A stretch of DNA of 35,101 nucleotides from Scenedesmus sp. ARA3 (lineage: Eukaryota; Chlorophyta; Chlorophyceae; Sphaeropleales; Scenedesmaceae). The position numbers and the translations under genes are program-made. The stretch lies in assembly GCA_004335835.1 (NCBI GenBank), contig RWJK01000901.1, positions 1 through 35,101 on the forward strand, given 5' to 3'. Shown one piece after another: positions 1 to 17,441 of the stretch. Numbering within the stretch: the stretch's first letter is position 1; the number at the start of each line of letters is the position of its first letter. Under the pieces are notes generated by a model. It was given only the letters and a program-made list of their open reading frames with translations, made no database searches and was not told the DNA's origin.

Positions 1-1
1 T

Positions 2-310
2 GCACCGGCGTTTGGTCATGTGCAGGGTGGTGTGTATGTGCCCCTGACATACTCTCGCCTGCTAGTGGGTCTGAAGGATTTGATTAAGGCGTGTGGCCTG
101 GACCCCTCTGCTTATGGTGGGCACTCGCTGCGGTGAGGTGGCGCCACATGGGCCTTTCAATGTGGGGTGCATCCGCTGTTTATTCGCATCCAAGGTGACT
201 GGCAGTCTGACACGTGGCTGTTGTATGTCGGCATGTCAGCAGCGCAGAAATGTGCCGTCACGCGCATGATGCAGGAGAAGATCGCATGCCTGCCTGGTGC
301 AGCAATTTGA
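2..310 (+). pseudogene. Tyrosine recombinase C-terminal remnant (DIRS/Crypton-like element)
   Basis: The frame starting at base 2 reads as the C-terminal half of a tyrosine recombinase and ends at a TGA at 308-310. It carries the motif GGHSLR, then an in-frame TGA (134-136), then GGATWAFQCGVHP, GDWQSD and LLYV. In this family HxLR supplies two catalytic residues, the GDW segment is the second conserved box, and the tyrosine in LLYV fits the nucleophile. The stop sits where relatives usually have a second Arg, so a CGA-to-TGA change is likely. The 5' part lies outside the window. Recombinases of this kind come from DIRS-like retrotransposons (such as Kangaroo in Volvox) or Crypton elements, and I cannot tell which. 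The remnant is non-functional as read. Confidence 0.75.
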
Positions 311-905
311 GTGAGGTGGGGAGTGGGTTGGGATGTGTGCTGTGTGCTGCTCAGCTGAGAATGCTGAGCTGTCACTGCTCTGGCGGCTGCTGTGTGCGCG
401 GCACACGCATAGCCTGCCCGCTTCTGGCCCAACCTCACTCATTGCTGGCATGTCTGTTGTTATGTGAAGATGGGGGTATTGTAACACACCTAAGGCAATC
501 ATGATCTGGTAAGCACGTTTTGTGCTGCAGGGATCATGAGGACTGACAGGTGTTAGTTTGACTAGGCTGTTGTCATCAGGGTTCAAGTGCAGGGTAGTGT
601 GATATCTCTCTATTAAAGCAGATGCAGCTTGGCTTGAATGCGATCCGATGATTACTAGTACGTGCAATCTTCGCAGCCAGGTGGCACTGTTACACTTAGT
701 GAGGTATTCAGCGCGCCATGCCATCAACATAGGCTGGAGATGTGAAGTAAAGTTTAGCTGTTGCCGGGTATCTTAGCTAGCCATAGCTTTTCGCGGTATG
801 ACTGCCTGCTTTGGTTGGTTGTCCCACACGCTGTAGCATGCAGCACAAACTGCTGTTTGGTTAGGATGCGACTCCAAGACGGGCCACGGAAATATAATAT
901 ACACA
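311..905. other. No gene seen; probable decayed element DNA
   Basis: I see no exon-like stretch, recognisable protein or RNA gene here. It lies between the recombinase remnant and the first long direct repeat and is probably part of the same degraded element. Confidence 0.4.
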
Positions 906-1328
906 TGGTGACCATCTACTGTGATTGCAATCTATGTACGGTCACTGCTACTTGCATGCAGTGACTCCCATGCACATTATCTGTGTTGGTTTTTGACGAA
1001 TATGTTTGTTTTCTGCTGTTGTGGCTGACCTGCGAGTGTCATGACTGAAACCTACATCACGGGCTACCCAGGACTACATGAAGGACGGGGGGCAGGGGTC
1101 ACAGGTGGTCCCGCCATTGGATCCCTAACCATCCTGCCTTGTAACCTTCTCTGTGCCTACATGTGAAAACTTCGCATGATGCTCTGATGCCACGACGCTG
1201 GACAGCCGTGTTTGCATGTACAGCCCACTTGGAGCGCCGGGGGACCCTGGGCGGGAGGTCTTCTGGCCCAGCTTTGCTTGAAGATGCGCAACTTTGCTTT
1301 TTACATGCTAGACTGTCCAACATTACAT
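906..1328 (+). repeat. Long direct repeat, copy 1
   Basis: This segment starts TGGTGACCATCTACTGTGAT and is repeated almost base for base at 2027-2456, including the internal landmarks CTGCGAGTGTCATGACTG, GGAGCGCCGGG and GGCGGGAGGTCTTCTGGCCC. By eye identity is high, with small indels in a G-rich run. A reverse-oriented relative of its CTCCAAGTGGG part occurs twice near 32.8-33.0 kb. It may be an LTR or a piece of a dispersed element, and I see no clear terminal TG...CA. Confidence 0.7.
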
Positions 1329-1627
1329 CAATGGACCATCCGCAGTTGCCTTGGGAGTCTTGGGGTCACTGTAGGCGGAACTAGCACGCTGCGCACCCAT
1401 ACGCTGGTAAGGGGTGACGGCTCCATCGCTCGCTTTCACGGGGTCACAGCCGGGAAAGTTTGTGGGGCCCGAGGCATTTGGGAAGTCTCGGTATGCCTGT
1501 GTGTTGGCATGGCCGATTGCCTCGCGATTGGGCCCGGTGTTTAGATGCAGTCAGCACAGCCGATCACCAGACATTTAGATATGAATACGCTCAACGCGCT
1601 GCGAGGGAGGTGCGGCAACTACGCAGA

Positions 1628-1630
<3 letters not shown>

Positions 1631-1723
<93 letters not shown>
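1631..1723 (+). repeat. (CAG)31 microsatellite
   Basis: An uninterrupted run of 31 CAG units, followed by interrupted GCAGCAGGCAGC. It sits between the two ~425-bp direct repeats. All three forward frames are open through it as poly-Gln, poly-Ser and poly-Ala, so the long open frames here are artefacts of the repeat. The upstream frame ending ...EYAQRAAREVRQLRRW could be a real remnant, but I do not recognise it. Confidence 0.95.
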
Positions 1724-1724
<1 letters not shown>

Positions 1725-2026
1725 CAGCAGGCAGCCTACGGCCAACGTCTTTGTGCAGGGTGTTGCTTGTAGTCATTGTGCACCGCTGTATTGCGTTTCG
1801 GCACCTCTGCACTGCGCTGAAAAGCGCCTGGAAACACATTGCCAAGTACTACACCATTTTGCTATGCACATTGTTGTCAACAGCGATTCCCACTGCTGTG
1901 GTGGTGCCACTGCACCCTCACGGTCTTATAACATGGATATCCTTGCGCAATGGTTTGGATGTGCATATGACGTGTCTGTCATGGGGAGCACCAATGTCTG
2001 TGTGCCCGTATCAGACCTTGGGGAAT

Positions 2027-2456
2027 TGGTGACCATCTACTGTTATTGCAATCTATGTACGGTCACTGCTACTGGCATGCAGTGACTCCGGTGCACATTA
2101 TCTTTGTTGGTTTTGACGAATATGTTGTTTTTCTGCTGTTGTGGCTGACCTGCGAGTGTCATGACTGGAACCTACACCACGGGCTACCCAGAACTACATG
2201 AAGGACGGGCCCCCCGGGGGGGGGGCAGGGGTCACAGGTGGTCCCGGCATAGGACCCCTAACGCCCCTGCCCTGTAACCTGTGCCTACAGGTGAGAAATT
2301 CGCATGATGCTCTGATGCCACGATGCTGGACAGCCGTGCTTGCATGGACAGCCCACTTGGAGCGCCGGGAAACCCTGGGCGGGAGGTCTTCTGGCCCAGC
2401 TTTGCTTGAAGGTTCGCAACTTTGCTTTTTTCATGCTAGAATGTCCATCATTTCAT
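2027..2456 (+). repeat. Long direct repeat, copy 2
   Basis: Second copy of the 906-1328 repeat, offset by about 1121 bp, with a C/G homopolymer stretch near 2209-2226 that differs between copies. It ends about 75 bp before the stop codon of the transporter gene on the other strand, so that gene's 3' UTR probably lies in repeat DNA. Confidence 0.7.
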
Positions 2457-2532
2457 ATTCAAATAGGGCTTGACACAAATGTCATTTTTCATGGGAGAAT
2501 GGTTGCCAAGGCGCTGCTCTACAGCAATGACG

Positions 2533-7374
<4,842 letters not shown>

Positions 7375-8398
7375 GCTGTTGCTGTAGCTGCTGTTTTGCT
7401 GCTGCTAGCTAAAGCTCCTGCTTGGCTGTAAGGTGTGCTGCCTTTGGCGCTGTTCAACAGCGTTGTGGTCTTGCTGCTGCAGGTGTGAACAGGACGCCAT
7501 GCGCATGGAAGTGCCTGCCGGTTTTCACTGTCCTCTGCAGCCCAGCATGTGCGCAGTGAGAGTACAGACTAAAATTGAACAGCCCTGCAGCAACATGACC
7601 GGCTAGAAGGAACCACCTGCAGGACCTGGACTCTCATCTGAAGGCAAATGTGGAATTGGTCCCAGTTTGGGACTTGACTGTCGCTGGACATACACCCGCA
7701 CAACGGTGTGGATGAAGCCAGATGGTAGTGCACTGCTCAGCAGTGCTGTTCGCGATTCATCACTAATAGCAGCGTTGCTATCCTAGCATGATTGATGCTC
7801 CATACAGCAGCATCGTAAAGAAACACCCAGGCGAGCTGCAATGTTTGCTGAATGTTTGAGATAAAGAAGAAGTTGCATATAGCTCCAATGCAATGTGTAC
7901 CTAAGCTGGTAAGGTCGCGGTGTATCAAAAGAACTATTTTTGGACTAACATGATGCTATTGTTCCAAGTCCCCGCTCACGTATGATTCAATCACCGTAAA
8001 CATCTTACCATAAACGAATTCTAGCTTCCTTGTGTAGGTGCAGCAGGAGCATTGTAAACGTTGTTTTGGTGGGTGCGTCGTGCTCCTGATCTACAGAGCA
8101 GCTGCTTTCAGCTCACGAGCTCATGAATTTCGCTTTAGCAGTCGGTTCGCGTCTAGTTGACCCCTCAGTAGGTGAATTTGGTTCGTCGTACGTGTCCAGC
8201 TTCCAGTGAACGCCTCCTAACAGCTGCTCGGCAGCACTGACGCAGCTTTTGAAACACATAGGAGCAGCGTGTACGACCCCGCTGATGTGCTTCACAACCA
8301 GGGTGCTACGATACACGTCTTTGAACAATAACTTCTTCCATACTACAAAATAGACAAATTCACGCATCATTGTAGCCTAATGTTTCCAAGCACCGAAA
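7375..8398. promoter_or_regulatory. Divergent intergenic region between transporter and GT32-type gene
   Basis: About 1.0 kb separates the two start codons, which face away from each other, so both promoters and 5' UTRs should lie here. I see no convincing TATA box or paired motif. A minus-strand open frame at 8113-8370 (85 codons, MMREFVYFVVWKK...) matches no family I know and would overlap the GT32-type 5' UTR; I treat it as chance. Confidence 0.4.
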
Positions 8399-11300
8399 AT
8401 GTCTCCGACAGCTCCCCCGTCAATGCTCAACAGGAGCGGTCGATTGGCTCCAGCTGTCTTTTTGTTGGCTGCAGCAGCTGTTTTGATGATTCTGGGACTG
8501 AGCACACAGCTACGCACAGGCTGCGCAGTTTTGTCGCCCAATCTAGTCAGCAGCAGCATCAGCAACATCACCCACGTCACCGGGACTCCAGAAAAAAGCC
8601 AAGATAAAGCAGCCGTCCGTTACAAGAATATAACAGAGCACTCTGTATGCAAGTTCTTCAGGGTAGCTTGGAACCAGAGTCAGGAAGCAATGTGGTGAGC
8701 AGTTGAACAACAGATGGTGCACGGCTGCCAGGCCAGCAGCAAATGCTCTTTTGCACAGCCAGAAGCTAAAATTTGCGAACAAATTCTGGTTTTCCATTGT
8801 CTACATTGCGCAGCAACTGCATGTGTGCCAGTACTTTGACTGCGACCACCATGCACGTGTGCGGTATCAAAGCAGCAGACTAGCCTGCACACTGCCATAG
8901 GTGGGAGGTACACAAGACGCAATCGCGCCACTGACTGGTGGAAGCATCATATCATGGCACATACACACTGGTGTGAGAGACTGGGCTAGTAGCAACACGT
9001 AGCGGGTACTATGCTCGCGTCAGGCTCGCCTCACTTAGCCAGTGCCCCGCTGCTGCTGCCAGCTGTTGTTATTGCAGCTAGTTGGACATCAGCAGTGTGC
9101 TGAGGTGACACGATGTGCATTAACAGCTGAGGAAACCGATATAAAGGCGTGCTGCTATGTTTAAGCAGCAACTGAAAAAAGAATGTGCAGAGTCCAAGCA
9201 TATGTGTGCTGCGATGTTTGCAGGGGCCCCTGGAACCTGTGTGACCTGGACGAGCCTGGCGCGTGGCTGCAGCGCGCTCTCTCAAATTGCTACAGCTGCT
9301 TGGACCCCAACCGCAACGTATGCAGGTGAACAGAAAGCATGCCGCTGAGTCTGAATGCATGGAAATTCTTTGCTGGTGCGCTACTGCTGTTGGTGGCATT
9401 ACAGCGTCGGTGACGAGGGTGCTGGCACCCGCATCCATAACAGCAGCGCTGGCTCAGCAGCAGCACTGCAAGGCAAAGTCAGTTGCAACCCACCAGAAAC
9501 GACACATAAAGGTCAGAAGCGGTCACGGTGTAGCCAACAGCTGGTGACGAGAACTGGATACCAGCCGCAGAGATGATTGTTGCCTCTGCACTACTGCTTG
9601 CTATTCCAGAAAGTGTGGCAACTGGCGGTTACACGGTGCTTGATGTGAGAGTCAGCTGAAAACCACAACCATGCTGCCGCCCACCAGCCGCTGCGAACAG
9701 CTAAACCTGTACTTGCACATGTTTTATCCTGATGTTGCCGCACGGGGCGACGCCTGGCTGCAAACCGGCAAATGATATTCATGCAAAATGATAACTGCAC
9801 CTGATGACTGGCAGGCATCAAGACAAGGGAGCATGGCAACCCCTCATTGTACTCAACTTGCAAGTACTGAAGACACCAGCCGAGGCGGTGCTGGCGGGCT
9901 GCGCCGTTGCTGCATTGGGTGCATCTACTGACAGAGGCACTCTGTGTCTGCTGATGCATGCAGGCAGCCGCGGCGGCTGATCTACCACCAGTACCTGGTG
10001 AGTCTGCATCCAGTCTGGCAGACAAACCTGCTCAGCATGCAGGTCTTCCTTCTGACACAGGTGAGCAGTTGTGTGGTGTTACGCGCTGTTGTAGTGGGCT
10101 TTGAAATGTGGATGACATCAGCTGTAAGACCAGCTGCTTGTCGTGTGCAATGCGCAGTGGGCACATGTGGGTTCTTTTATGAACATAGAAGCTGCAACGC
10201 ATGCAGTGCGTGCAGTTCTCACAGTGGTGCAACAATTCGCTGGAGGAAGAGATTTGGGCAGCCTTCCTTGCCAGATGTCTGCTGGGTTCTTGGTGTATAC
10301 TTTCAGGGGCACTAGATGCGTTGCTTGAAGTAGCATGTTATGAACAGGATATTGCGTCTGAGTCTTGGCACCACCTGACATATCAGCCACATCAAATCAG
10401 ACAACCGGTCTGAGATCAGAGTGCATGATATTATGACACTTGATGTTAGCACCCAGTTGCTGCGCTGTGAATCATAGTAATGGCACAATTAAATGTTTTG
10501 GCGGGTCAAGTCAGGCAGGGGGAGCTTGCACCCAGCGGCTTCAGGTACGGTTTCTGGGCGATACTCCACTCATCAAGGAGTGAAAACCCTGTTCAATAGC
10601 CAGCAAAAAGGCTCGTAGAATGAGAATTTGGAGAACATGGTGTCATCGTCATGGGGGCCAGACAAGAGTCTGGAACAAAGTCATCAGCGCGGTCAATTGT
10701 CTAGTCAACGGCCAGAGAAGATGAAATGAGTCATTATCACATACTTGATACCGAAGCGCACCGCAGTAAGACGTCTCTGGATATAACATGAGAGATTTGG
10801 TGCTCAAGGGTGTGCAGTGTGTTTACGGTGCTCACTCTCCTTTTCTGGTCTCAGACCTGTGTTCAACCTGTTGTGGCTCATACCTGCGGAGCTTATGTGC
10901 CACAACGCGTTGGCACGTTCGGGCGGGGGCGTGGTTGTGTCACATATTGGGGGGTGCGCGGACGTAAACGGCACAGGGCAGCTCGGTGAAGTGCAGACGC
11001 GAGTTCGATGCCTGGGGTCTACGCTCCAAGATGGTGCCAGGACCCACATGTAACTACCCTCTCTCACGAGATATCTATCACAGGTTTTGACAATGCATGT
11101 TATGTATTTAGCCTTGCGGAGTGGCACTTAAAGCTAAGCAAGCATGGCAAGAAGCAGCAGCAACAGCAGCAGCAAGCATCAATGTCTGCGCTGCTGACAC
11201 AAGCAGCCCCCGCCTTGGCCCCTTACAGTGCCTTTGATGGTAGCACAGTTGTACCCTGCTAACACAGCAGCTTCAAGCGTCGGTTGTCCAGTCTGGCAGT

Positions 11301-14300
11301 TATACAGCAGTGGCAGTAGCAACAGCAGCATCAGCATCAGCAGCAGCAGCAGCAGCAGCGAAACACGGTCCGGCTTACCAAGATGGTGCCAGGACCCACA
11401 TGTAACTATCCTCTCTCTCTAAAAGCCAGCACCCTTCAGCATGATGTACACTTTTGCACACCAGCACTCTTATGTAATATGATAGTGATGGACACTCTTA
11501 TGTGCTCATCGTTATGCAGGATCTGCGCAGGGCCCAGCTGATGGTGTGGACCGAGGACCCAACCACGCTGATCACCAACAACACTGCACCTTTTTTAAAT
11601 GCCTTCTCTCAGTACATCACGGTCAAGCGTTTTAATTACAGCCAGGTATGGTATGGCTGATGTTGCGGGCAGCAAGGGGCGTTCAGCATAAGGGCATGCG
11701 TTTGGGAGCAGGTAGCATGCTCAGCGGCAGAGTACATACAGAGGCCAGCTGGATATCAGCCTCTCGTGCTCAGTGTCAGGCTGTTGCGCTTACATCACAT
11801 ACTCATTCAGCAAGACAATTGCTCAGCAGTCAAGGTGTGGGCCAGTTGCCTGCAGGGTTGAGACACAGTCCCAATCCTCACACCTGCCTGCACCTGGCTG
11901 CACGCCACCCCCNCCCCACCCCCCTCCTGAGAGCGGCAAGCACAACTTGCAGACGCTCTGTGGGGCAGCCAGCCATCCTGGCTCAGCAACAGCTCAGCGG
12001 GCATAACATGCATAGCACATCATGTGTTTGCAGCTGCTCAGCAGACCTGTCTGTGCTTCAATCGCTTACAGCATCAGCCCTGCACTGGTTCCGCTGCCCT
12101 GCACAGGAAGTCGTGGGCACGCCCTGGGAGGGCGACGCTTTCTTTGGCAACGGCACTCTCGTTCGCAGCCGCTTGACTATGCCTGCTGCCTGGTCAGACC
12201 TGGTGCGCCTCTTATTGCTACACAAGTATGGCCACTTCTGGATGGACACCGATCTAGTGCTGTACAGAGGTGAGGTGCGTGCTGAGGACGCGGTGCGTGT
12301 GAGGCCTGCTTTGAAGGTAAGCGTGCTGCTTGCGCTGAGCCTGGATGTGCGTTTGTCACTGATGCTGCACAGAAGAAAGATAAACAGCAGGTGACCAACC
12401 GGGATGGGCTTGCTTCCATCAACCCATCTTCTCTTTGGGCTGCCCCGACTGCAAACAGGCACTGGGTGCTCCGACTGCGAATAAGCAGTAATCACGGCCT
12501 GGTTGACCACCCAGCACATGGTGTGAACTTTGCAGCCAAGCTTGCACTTGCATGGCTGGGAAGTAGCCGGTGTGATATGCTCTGCACCTGTTTCTGCTGT
12601 GGCTGTTGGCTTTGGCAGTGCAATGCCCTAAAGCCAGCTCAGGGGCCACTGCAGCGGGCTGCACGAAAGCTGCTGCACAGCACAGAGCAATGCCAGGCAG
12701 CCAGTAAGGCACTACTAAAGGCCTGTTGCTACAATAGCAACCACACATTGGCTTGAACTGGCCCACTTGCATACCCTTGTGCTTTGTCTGGCATAGCTGC
12801 TCACTGCCCACCAGTTTGCCTGCTACACTGGCGCTGCATGCAGATGTCAGTCACTTGTTGGACACGTGTTACCAGTTTGTCACGAGGTGAGGCAATCAGC
12901 TGGCATAAGCGCTGCAGTATAATGACCTATGAGCTGAGGATGACCCAAGTTCACAAACCGCAGCATGCACAACAATACTTGCGGCCTGATGCAATTGGCC
13001 AGGCTGCTGCGCACGCATATGCATCATGATGCGGCAAAATTGTGATGATATTCACATGCAGGTGCATTCAAGGTACAAGACGCAATGCTGTCCAGCTGCC
13101 TGCTATCGTGGAGTACTGCAGCAGCATTGCTACAGGATTGCTGTGGCACACGCATGATGTGAATCACAGTGGTTGATGCGGTGTTGTTGCGCAGATGGAC
13201 CAATAACCACGTTGTGCGTGTGGAGCCGGGGTCCAGGCTCAGCCACCGCATGATGCAGACAGTTCTCCGCATGCCCATGAACCACCCAAAATTCACAGAA
13301 GAGGTCATGGACAAGCTGTGCAAGCCCAACGGCTACACCCCAGTGCGTGAAAATCCGCATTGCCTGAACCACATGCAACTGCAACGGGGATGCTGGATGC
13401 TGCAATTGCCTACTGTGGCGGATGACAGCTAACCAAGGCATGCGACAGCCCTGCTGCAATATACACTGCATCATGCACAGTGCATGAAACAGTTGTTGCT
13501 TCAGCATGCTTGCTTGCCCAAATCACTTCCATCAGCTCTGCAATGACGTTGCGCACAGTAGCTATCTCCACTAGTGCATGCACACATTGTTGGCTGTGAA
13601 GATCACAGTGTGCACCTGCATGCACAATGCAGGCAGCTGGAGCAGTCAATACAGTTCTCTCGCACCTTGTACTTACTCACTCTGGCTCTCACACCTGGGT
13701 ACCTGTAACTCATGTGGCATGTGCACACGCTGCAGGCACACCCAGGTTACAACGGCACAGATATCTTCAACACCTGCCTATTTAGGGTGCTCATCCGCAA
13801 CAACAACACAGGACCGCCTGATGCTGTGCTGTACGACTTCCCTCTAGGCTGGTGGGACCATGACTGGCCAGGCTGCTTCAATAGCAGAAAAGAGATCAAT
13901 GACACGCACTGGCGCAAGATGGCCGGCAGCACGCTTGCCATGCACAACAGGTGAGGCTGTCTGCAAGTATGCCAGACATGCCAACTCCCAATCTTTTGGG
14001 CATTTGGTTGTACCTTCCAGGTTGTGTGCGTGTGCTGTTCCAAAAAAAAAACAGGCACGGATGTGCCAGCACTGCTGCCAAGCCAGGTGCAAGGCTGCTG
14101 GTGACTCTTTCGCTCATCAGCTTTAAAGGTCAGGGGTTCTGACCCGGTCCAGATGTGCACTGCAAATTTCAGCTGGCTTGTTAAAGATGTCCAGGGATCT
14201 GTCTAACACCACACTCTGACCAATGTTTGCAACTTTGCAGGCACCCAGGCCAGCCAGTCGGAGTAAACCACTTGGGAGGGGAGACCCCACCCAGTCCACT

Positions 14301-14478
14301 GCGGCGTGTCATTAGGATTGTTGAGGAATTCTTTGCGCAGTGCAGCAGCCCCGGCTGCCTCCCAATTGAGGGCATGCCGCTGCTGGCGTACGAAAGCTTT
14401 GGCAACGCCTCGGTTGTACGCAACAGCAGGATGCGAGCACTGCTGGGGCAGCGGGACGGCTGGCGGCAGCTGCACTAA
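8399..14478 (+). CDS. Type II membrane glycosyltransferase, GT32-like (DXD sugar-transferase fold)
   Basis: Eight exons: 8399-8694, 9964-10060, 11520-11645, 12107-12269, 12844-12886, 13195-13342, 13736-13950, 14241-14478. They total 1326 nt (441 aa); all introns are GT-AG and phases agree. A short cytosolic head is followed by a signal anchor at residues 15-35 (APAVFLLAAAAVLMILGL), then a lumenal stem with several N-glycosylation sequons. The catalytic core has FLLTQDLRRAQLMVWTED, AAWSDLVRLLLLHKYG and WMDTDLVLYRD, where DTD (220-222) is the metal/nucleotide-sugar site typical of GT32 and the Gb3-synthase-like family. Later blocks are RWTNNHVVRVEPGS, GYNGTDIFNTCLF and STLAMHNR near the C-terminus. 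It should act in the Golgi; donor and acceptor are unknown. The upstream ATG at 8380 is out of frame. Introns 2 and 3 hold repeat copies and one N. Confidence 0.88.
10756..11066 (+). repeat. Dispersed short element, full-looking copy
   Basis: It runs from GCGCACCGCAGTAAGACGTC to ATGGTGCCAGGACCCACATG plus a CT-rich end, inside GT32-type intron 2. An almost identical but shorter copy lies inverted at 26989-27160; diverged or truncated copies lie at 20881-21043 and 11378-11420. Only this copy has the extra ~140 bp between CTCATACC and CCAAGATGG, which includes GAGTTCGATGCC, resembling a Pol III B box. I see no convincing A box at normal spacing. Confidence 0.75.
11378..11420 (+). repeat. Terminal fragment of the dispersed short element
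   Basis: This carries only the CCAAGATGGTGCCAGGACCC end of the element and its following CT-rich run, about 350 bp after the full copy and in the same orientation. Confidence 0.8.
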
Positions 14479-17406
14479 CCAAACCATATCAACGTTGCTG
14501 CAAGAAGAAGAGGGTGTGCACCTGAGTTTATGCACCACATGTCACCTCCGTTGTGACAGTAATTGTTAATCCTCACTGCGTTACGCGAGGCATGCGTTGT
14601 CTGTGTGCAACGTGTGTGTGAAGAATCTGTTCAACCCCTCAGACATGGTCTTGAGGCCGCTTCAAGATGCGGCATCTAGGGGTCTGCACACTCTGACAGA
14701 AAGAAAACGGTTCAGCTTCTGCATGTTTGATATACTACAATCACATGAGCCTAAAAACTGGTACATCTTGTCAAACGCAACCAGCTGCAATCACGTTGCA
14801 AAATATTGTCGTTTTGACCCATCGGCGGGGGTGACTGTTGGCCAAAGGGATCCCCTATGAATCAGCAGCTGGACGGCGTGCTGGGGCTGGGTTATGAGCC
14901 TGGGGCTCGGCTGATTGATGGGAATGGGCGACTGAGTAAGTATGTGGCTACCCAAGTCGCTCCCCACACCCTGGCCCAGGGCTACCCAGTGGATGTATCA
15001 AGGCTGGAGAGGGGCCCTCACGCCCTATACCTGCTCGACTGCGCCCGAGGGCTCCAGCGGGGCGATTTTGCTGGCGAGCGTTCATCTGGGGCATGTCGTC
15101 CTGCGGTGGTCGACTCGTCCACGTCGTGCACTCGTTTCTTTGTGCACGAGCTCGACCTTCAAGCCTTGAAGGTGGAGACCAGCAAGCACTAGGCACTGGT
15201 ACGAAAGTAGTGCAACTGTAGCATACTCATTAGATGCAGATTTCAACAACAAATCTTAATCACTTTGAGCAAATATGTATGGTGCTGTGTAACTGGAGTA
15301 AAGTGCTTGCAAACCACCTGTTACGCCCCTTTGAATTTTCGCGGGTCTGTTATCTGCTGCTTTCTGCACCTATAGGGCGCTGCTGCCTGCACATATGTAT
15401 TTATGTAACCGGTTCTACTTCTGGGCAGCACCTGCTGGCTGATCGAGCTCTGCAGTTGTGGTGTGCCAAGTGCCCTGCCGCTGTTGTTGCGGTCTGCTGT
15501 CAGGCCTTGAATGCTGTGCGCTGCGCTGCTACTGCTAATCTTGTTGCTAATCACAGATCAACACCTGAGCATTACAGGCAGCTGCTGCGCGTGTGCAACT
15601 AGGGTGGTTGAGCACAGTTGGTTGAGTGCTGCCAGTCCACACACTCTCCTGCAGACATTCATCTTGTGTAAAGATGGACAGTCTAGCATGCTCAAATCTG
15701 GAGCTGAAAAATCTAGCAGTTTGGAGCGGGCGCTGCAAGCAGGTGAGGTGCCTGCAGGACAGCTGACATGCAAGCAAACCAAGGCAGCAGGTCCAGCAGC
15801 TGTGCCTTGCTGTACCTGCCACATGCAGCAGAGTGGTATGCCAGCATGGCTTTCTGTTTGTGTGCTATGTGGCTTTGTCTTATATCTGGGATGCTAGGTT
15901 CGTACCCTACCCCACTGAAGGCTTGCTGGTCCTGTGGCTTAGTAGATCTCCCTGCTGCCACCACGATTGCCTCGCGTTGTTTTTGAAAAACGTTTTTGAA
16001 TTTTTTTCACTGATAGTTTCACATGGTTTGCCAGTCTAGGTGATGCGAAAGGTGGCACTTGAATGGCTGGATTCCGGAAAACCACATCATTGCTACGCAC
16101 CTTCATTGCTTGAAGCAATGCTAGAAGGAGTATGATGATTAATCACTTCACTTTGGTTGGGGGACAAGCACAAAATACGCTATCCTGCAAAACCGCATAT
16201 CTTGACGCCGCCATGGGATAATCGGATACCATGTGTGGTGAACACGCCCTCAGGGGGCCTGGCGTTGGTGAGGGAGGCATGGCAAGGCTGGCAGCGTATA
16301 AAGCTTACAACATAATTGCAGGCGAGACACATCTCAGGGATGTCTACATGCTTGCATGCCATATGCAAACTCTGTAAACATCTGCAATAGCTGCATGCAC
16401 ATAATGCACACTCACATATCTAAAAGGAGCTTCCCAGAGGCACCATGGCTGCAGCCAGCTGCAACGTGCTTGCAAGTCACACATTACAAGCACAATGCAA
16501 CATAATGCTCACTCGGATTGCCGGCAGCGTGGCATGGCTACATGTACCGATGCAGCTGTACAGCTGCACCTGCCAGGTGCTGCCAGTGGCAGCTGCCGCA
16601 GGATGGCTTGCACAAGGACAGCATGCTCAGCAGCCTGAAGAGCACCATCACCATGCTATCACACAAGCCCTGCTTATGGCATAGCCTGCTTAGGGTAGCG
16701 GATGCTGTGCTCAAGTAACAGGTAACACTTGCAACTCTTCTTTGAAAGGGAGCTTTGAGCGAATTGGGGAAGACTGAAAACACCATTATTCCATACCTAC
16801 ACTCTGGTGTTCAGCAGCCCCAAATATGATGATCATAACCTTCCATGGCCACCAAATGAGAAAGGGGGTAGTTACTAATTAGTAGTACATGAGTGTCCTG
16901 GCACCATATGAGGTGAGGAGAGCAGCACTGGTGGAGCTGTGCACCCTTGCATCCTGGAATTGTGATACACAGGTATCAGTGCAAGGAGGGCCGCACATAT
17001 TCCGAGCGGTTGCCTCGTAGCTCCATGCGCCTTGCTTCATCATCCAACCTGGACCAGGTGACAACGTGTGGAACATAAAAAGCATTCCACAACCGCAAAC
17101 CGCAGAGGGATACACGGTCAAGGAATGTCCAATGCTGGAAGCCGTGACGTTGGTAGCGCAATGTTGAGCACTACGTTTTGCTGGGTGTCTTAGTTTGTTC
17201 TTCTACAATGTGCTGCATGCTACTGTATGCTGGAAACTACCAAGTTCCAAACCCTGACCTAAAGGCACGCCTTTTGCATGCATGCAGTGCTGCCCTCAAA
17301 CATGCCCACATTTGCTTACCAATGGAAATAATCTTGACACTGGTGCGCTCTTTCCTCTGTCTTTGGGTGCGTGCTGATGGACATCCTGTTCTTGGGCCTG
17401 AAATAG

Positions 17407-17441
<35 letters not shown>

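Noticed and set aside
1212..2085. Poly-Gln, poly-Ser and poly-Ala proteins across the CAG tract
   Set aside because: All frames are open only because of the pure CAG repeat; the flanks lie in repeat DNA and no conserved domain is visible.
10985..11040. tRNA gene or clear tRNA-derived SINE head
   Set aside because: A B-box-like GAGTTCGATGCC is present, but the only A-box-like text is about 12 bases upstream, too close, and no cloverleaf can be drawn.
11648..12394. A single 248-residue plus-strand protein
   Set aside because: Only 12107-12269 of it is coding. The rest is intron 3, including an N, and the open frame continues by chance past the donor at 12270.
14857..15192. GC-rich 111-codon plus-strand frame as a gene
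   Set aside because: No domain, no splice context and no homology I recognise. GC-rich sequence opens such frames easily. It is mentioned only in the region note.
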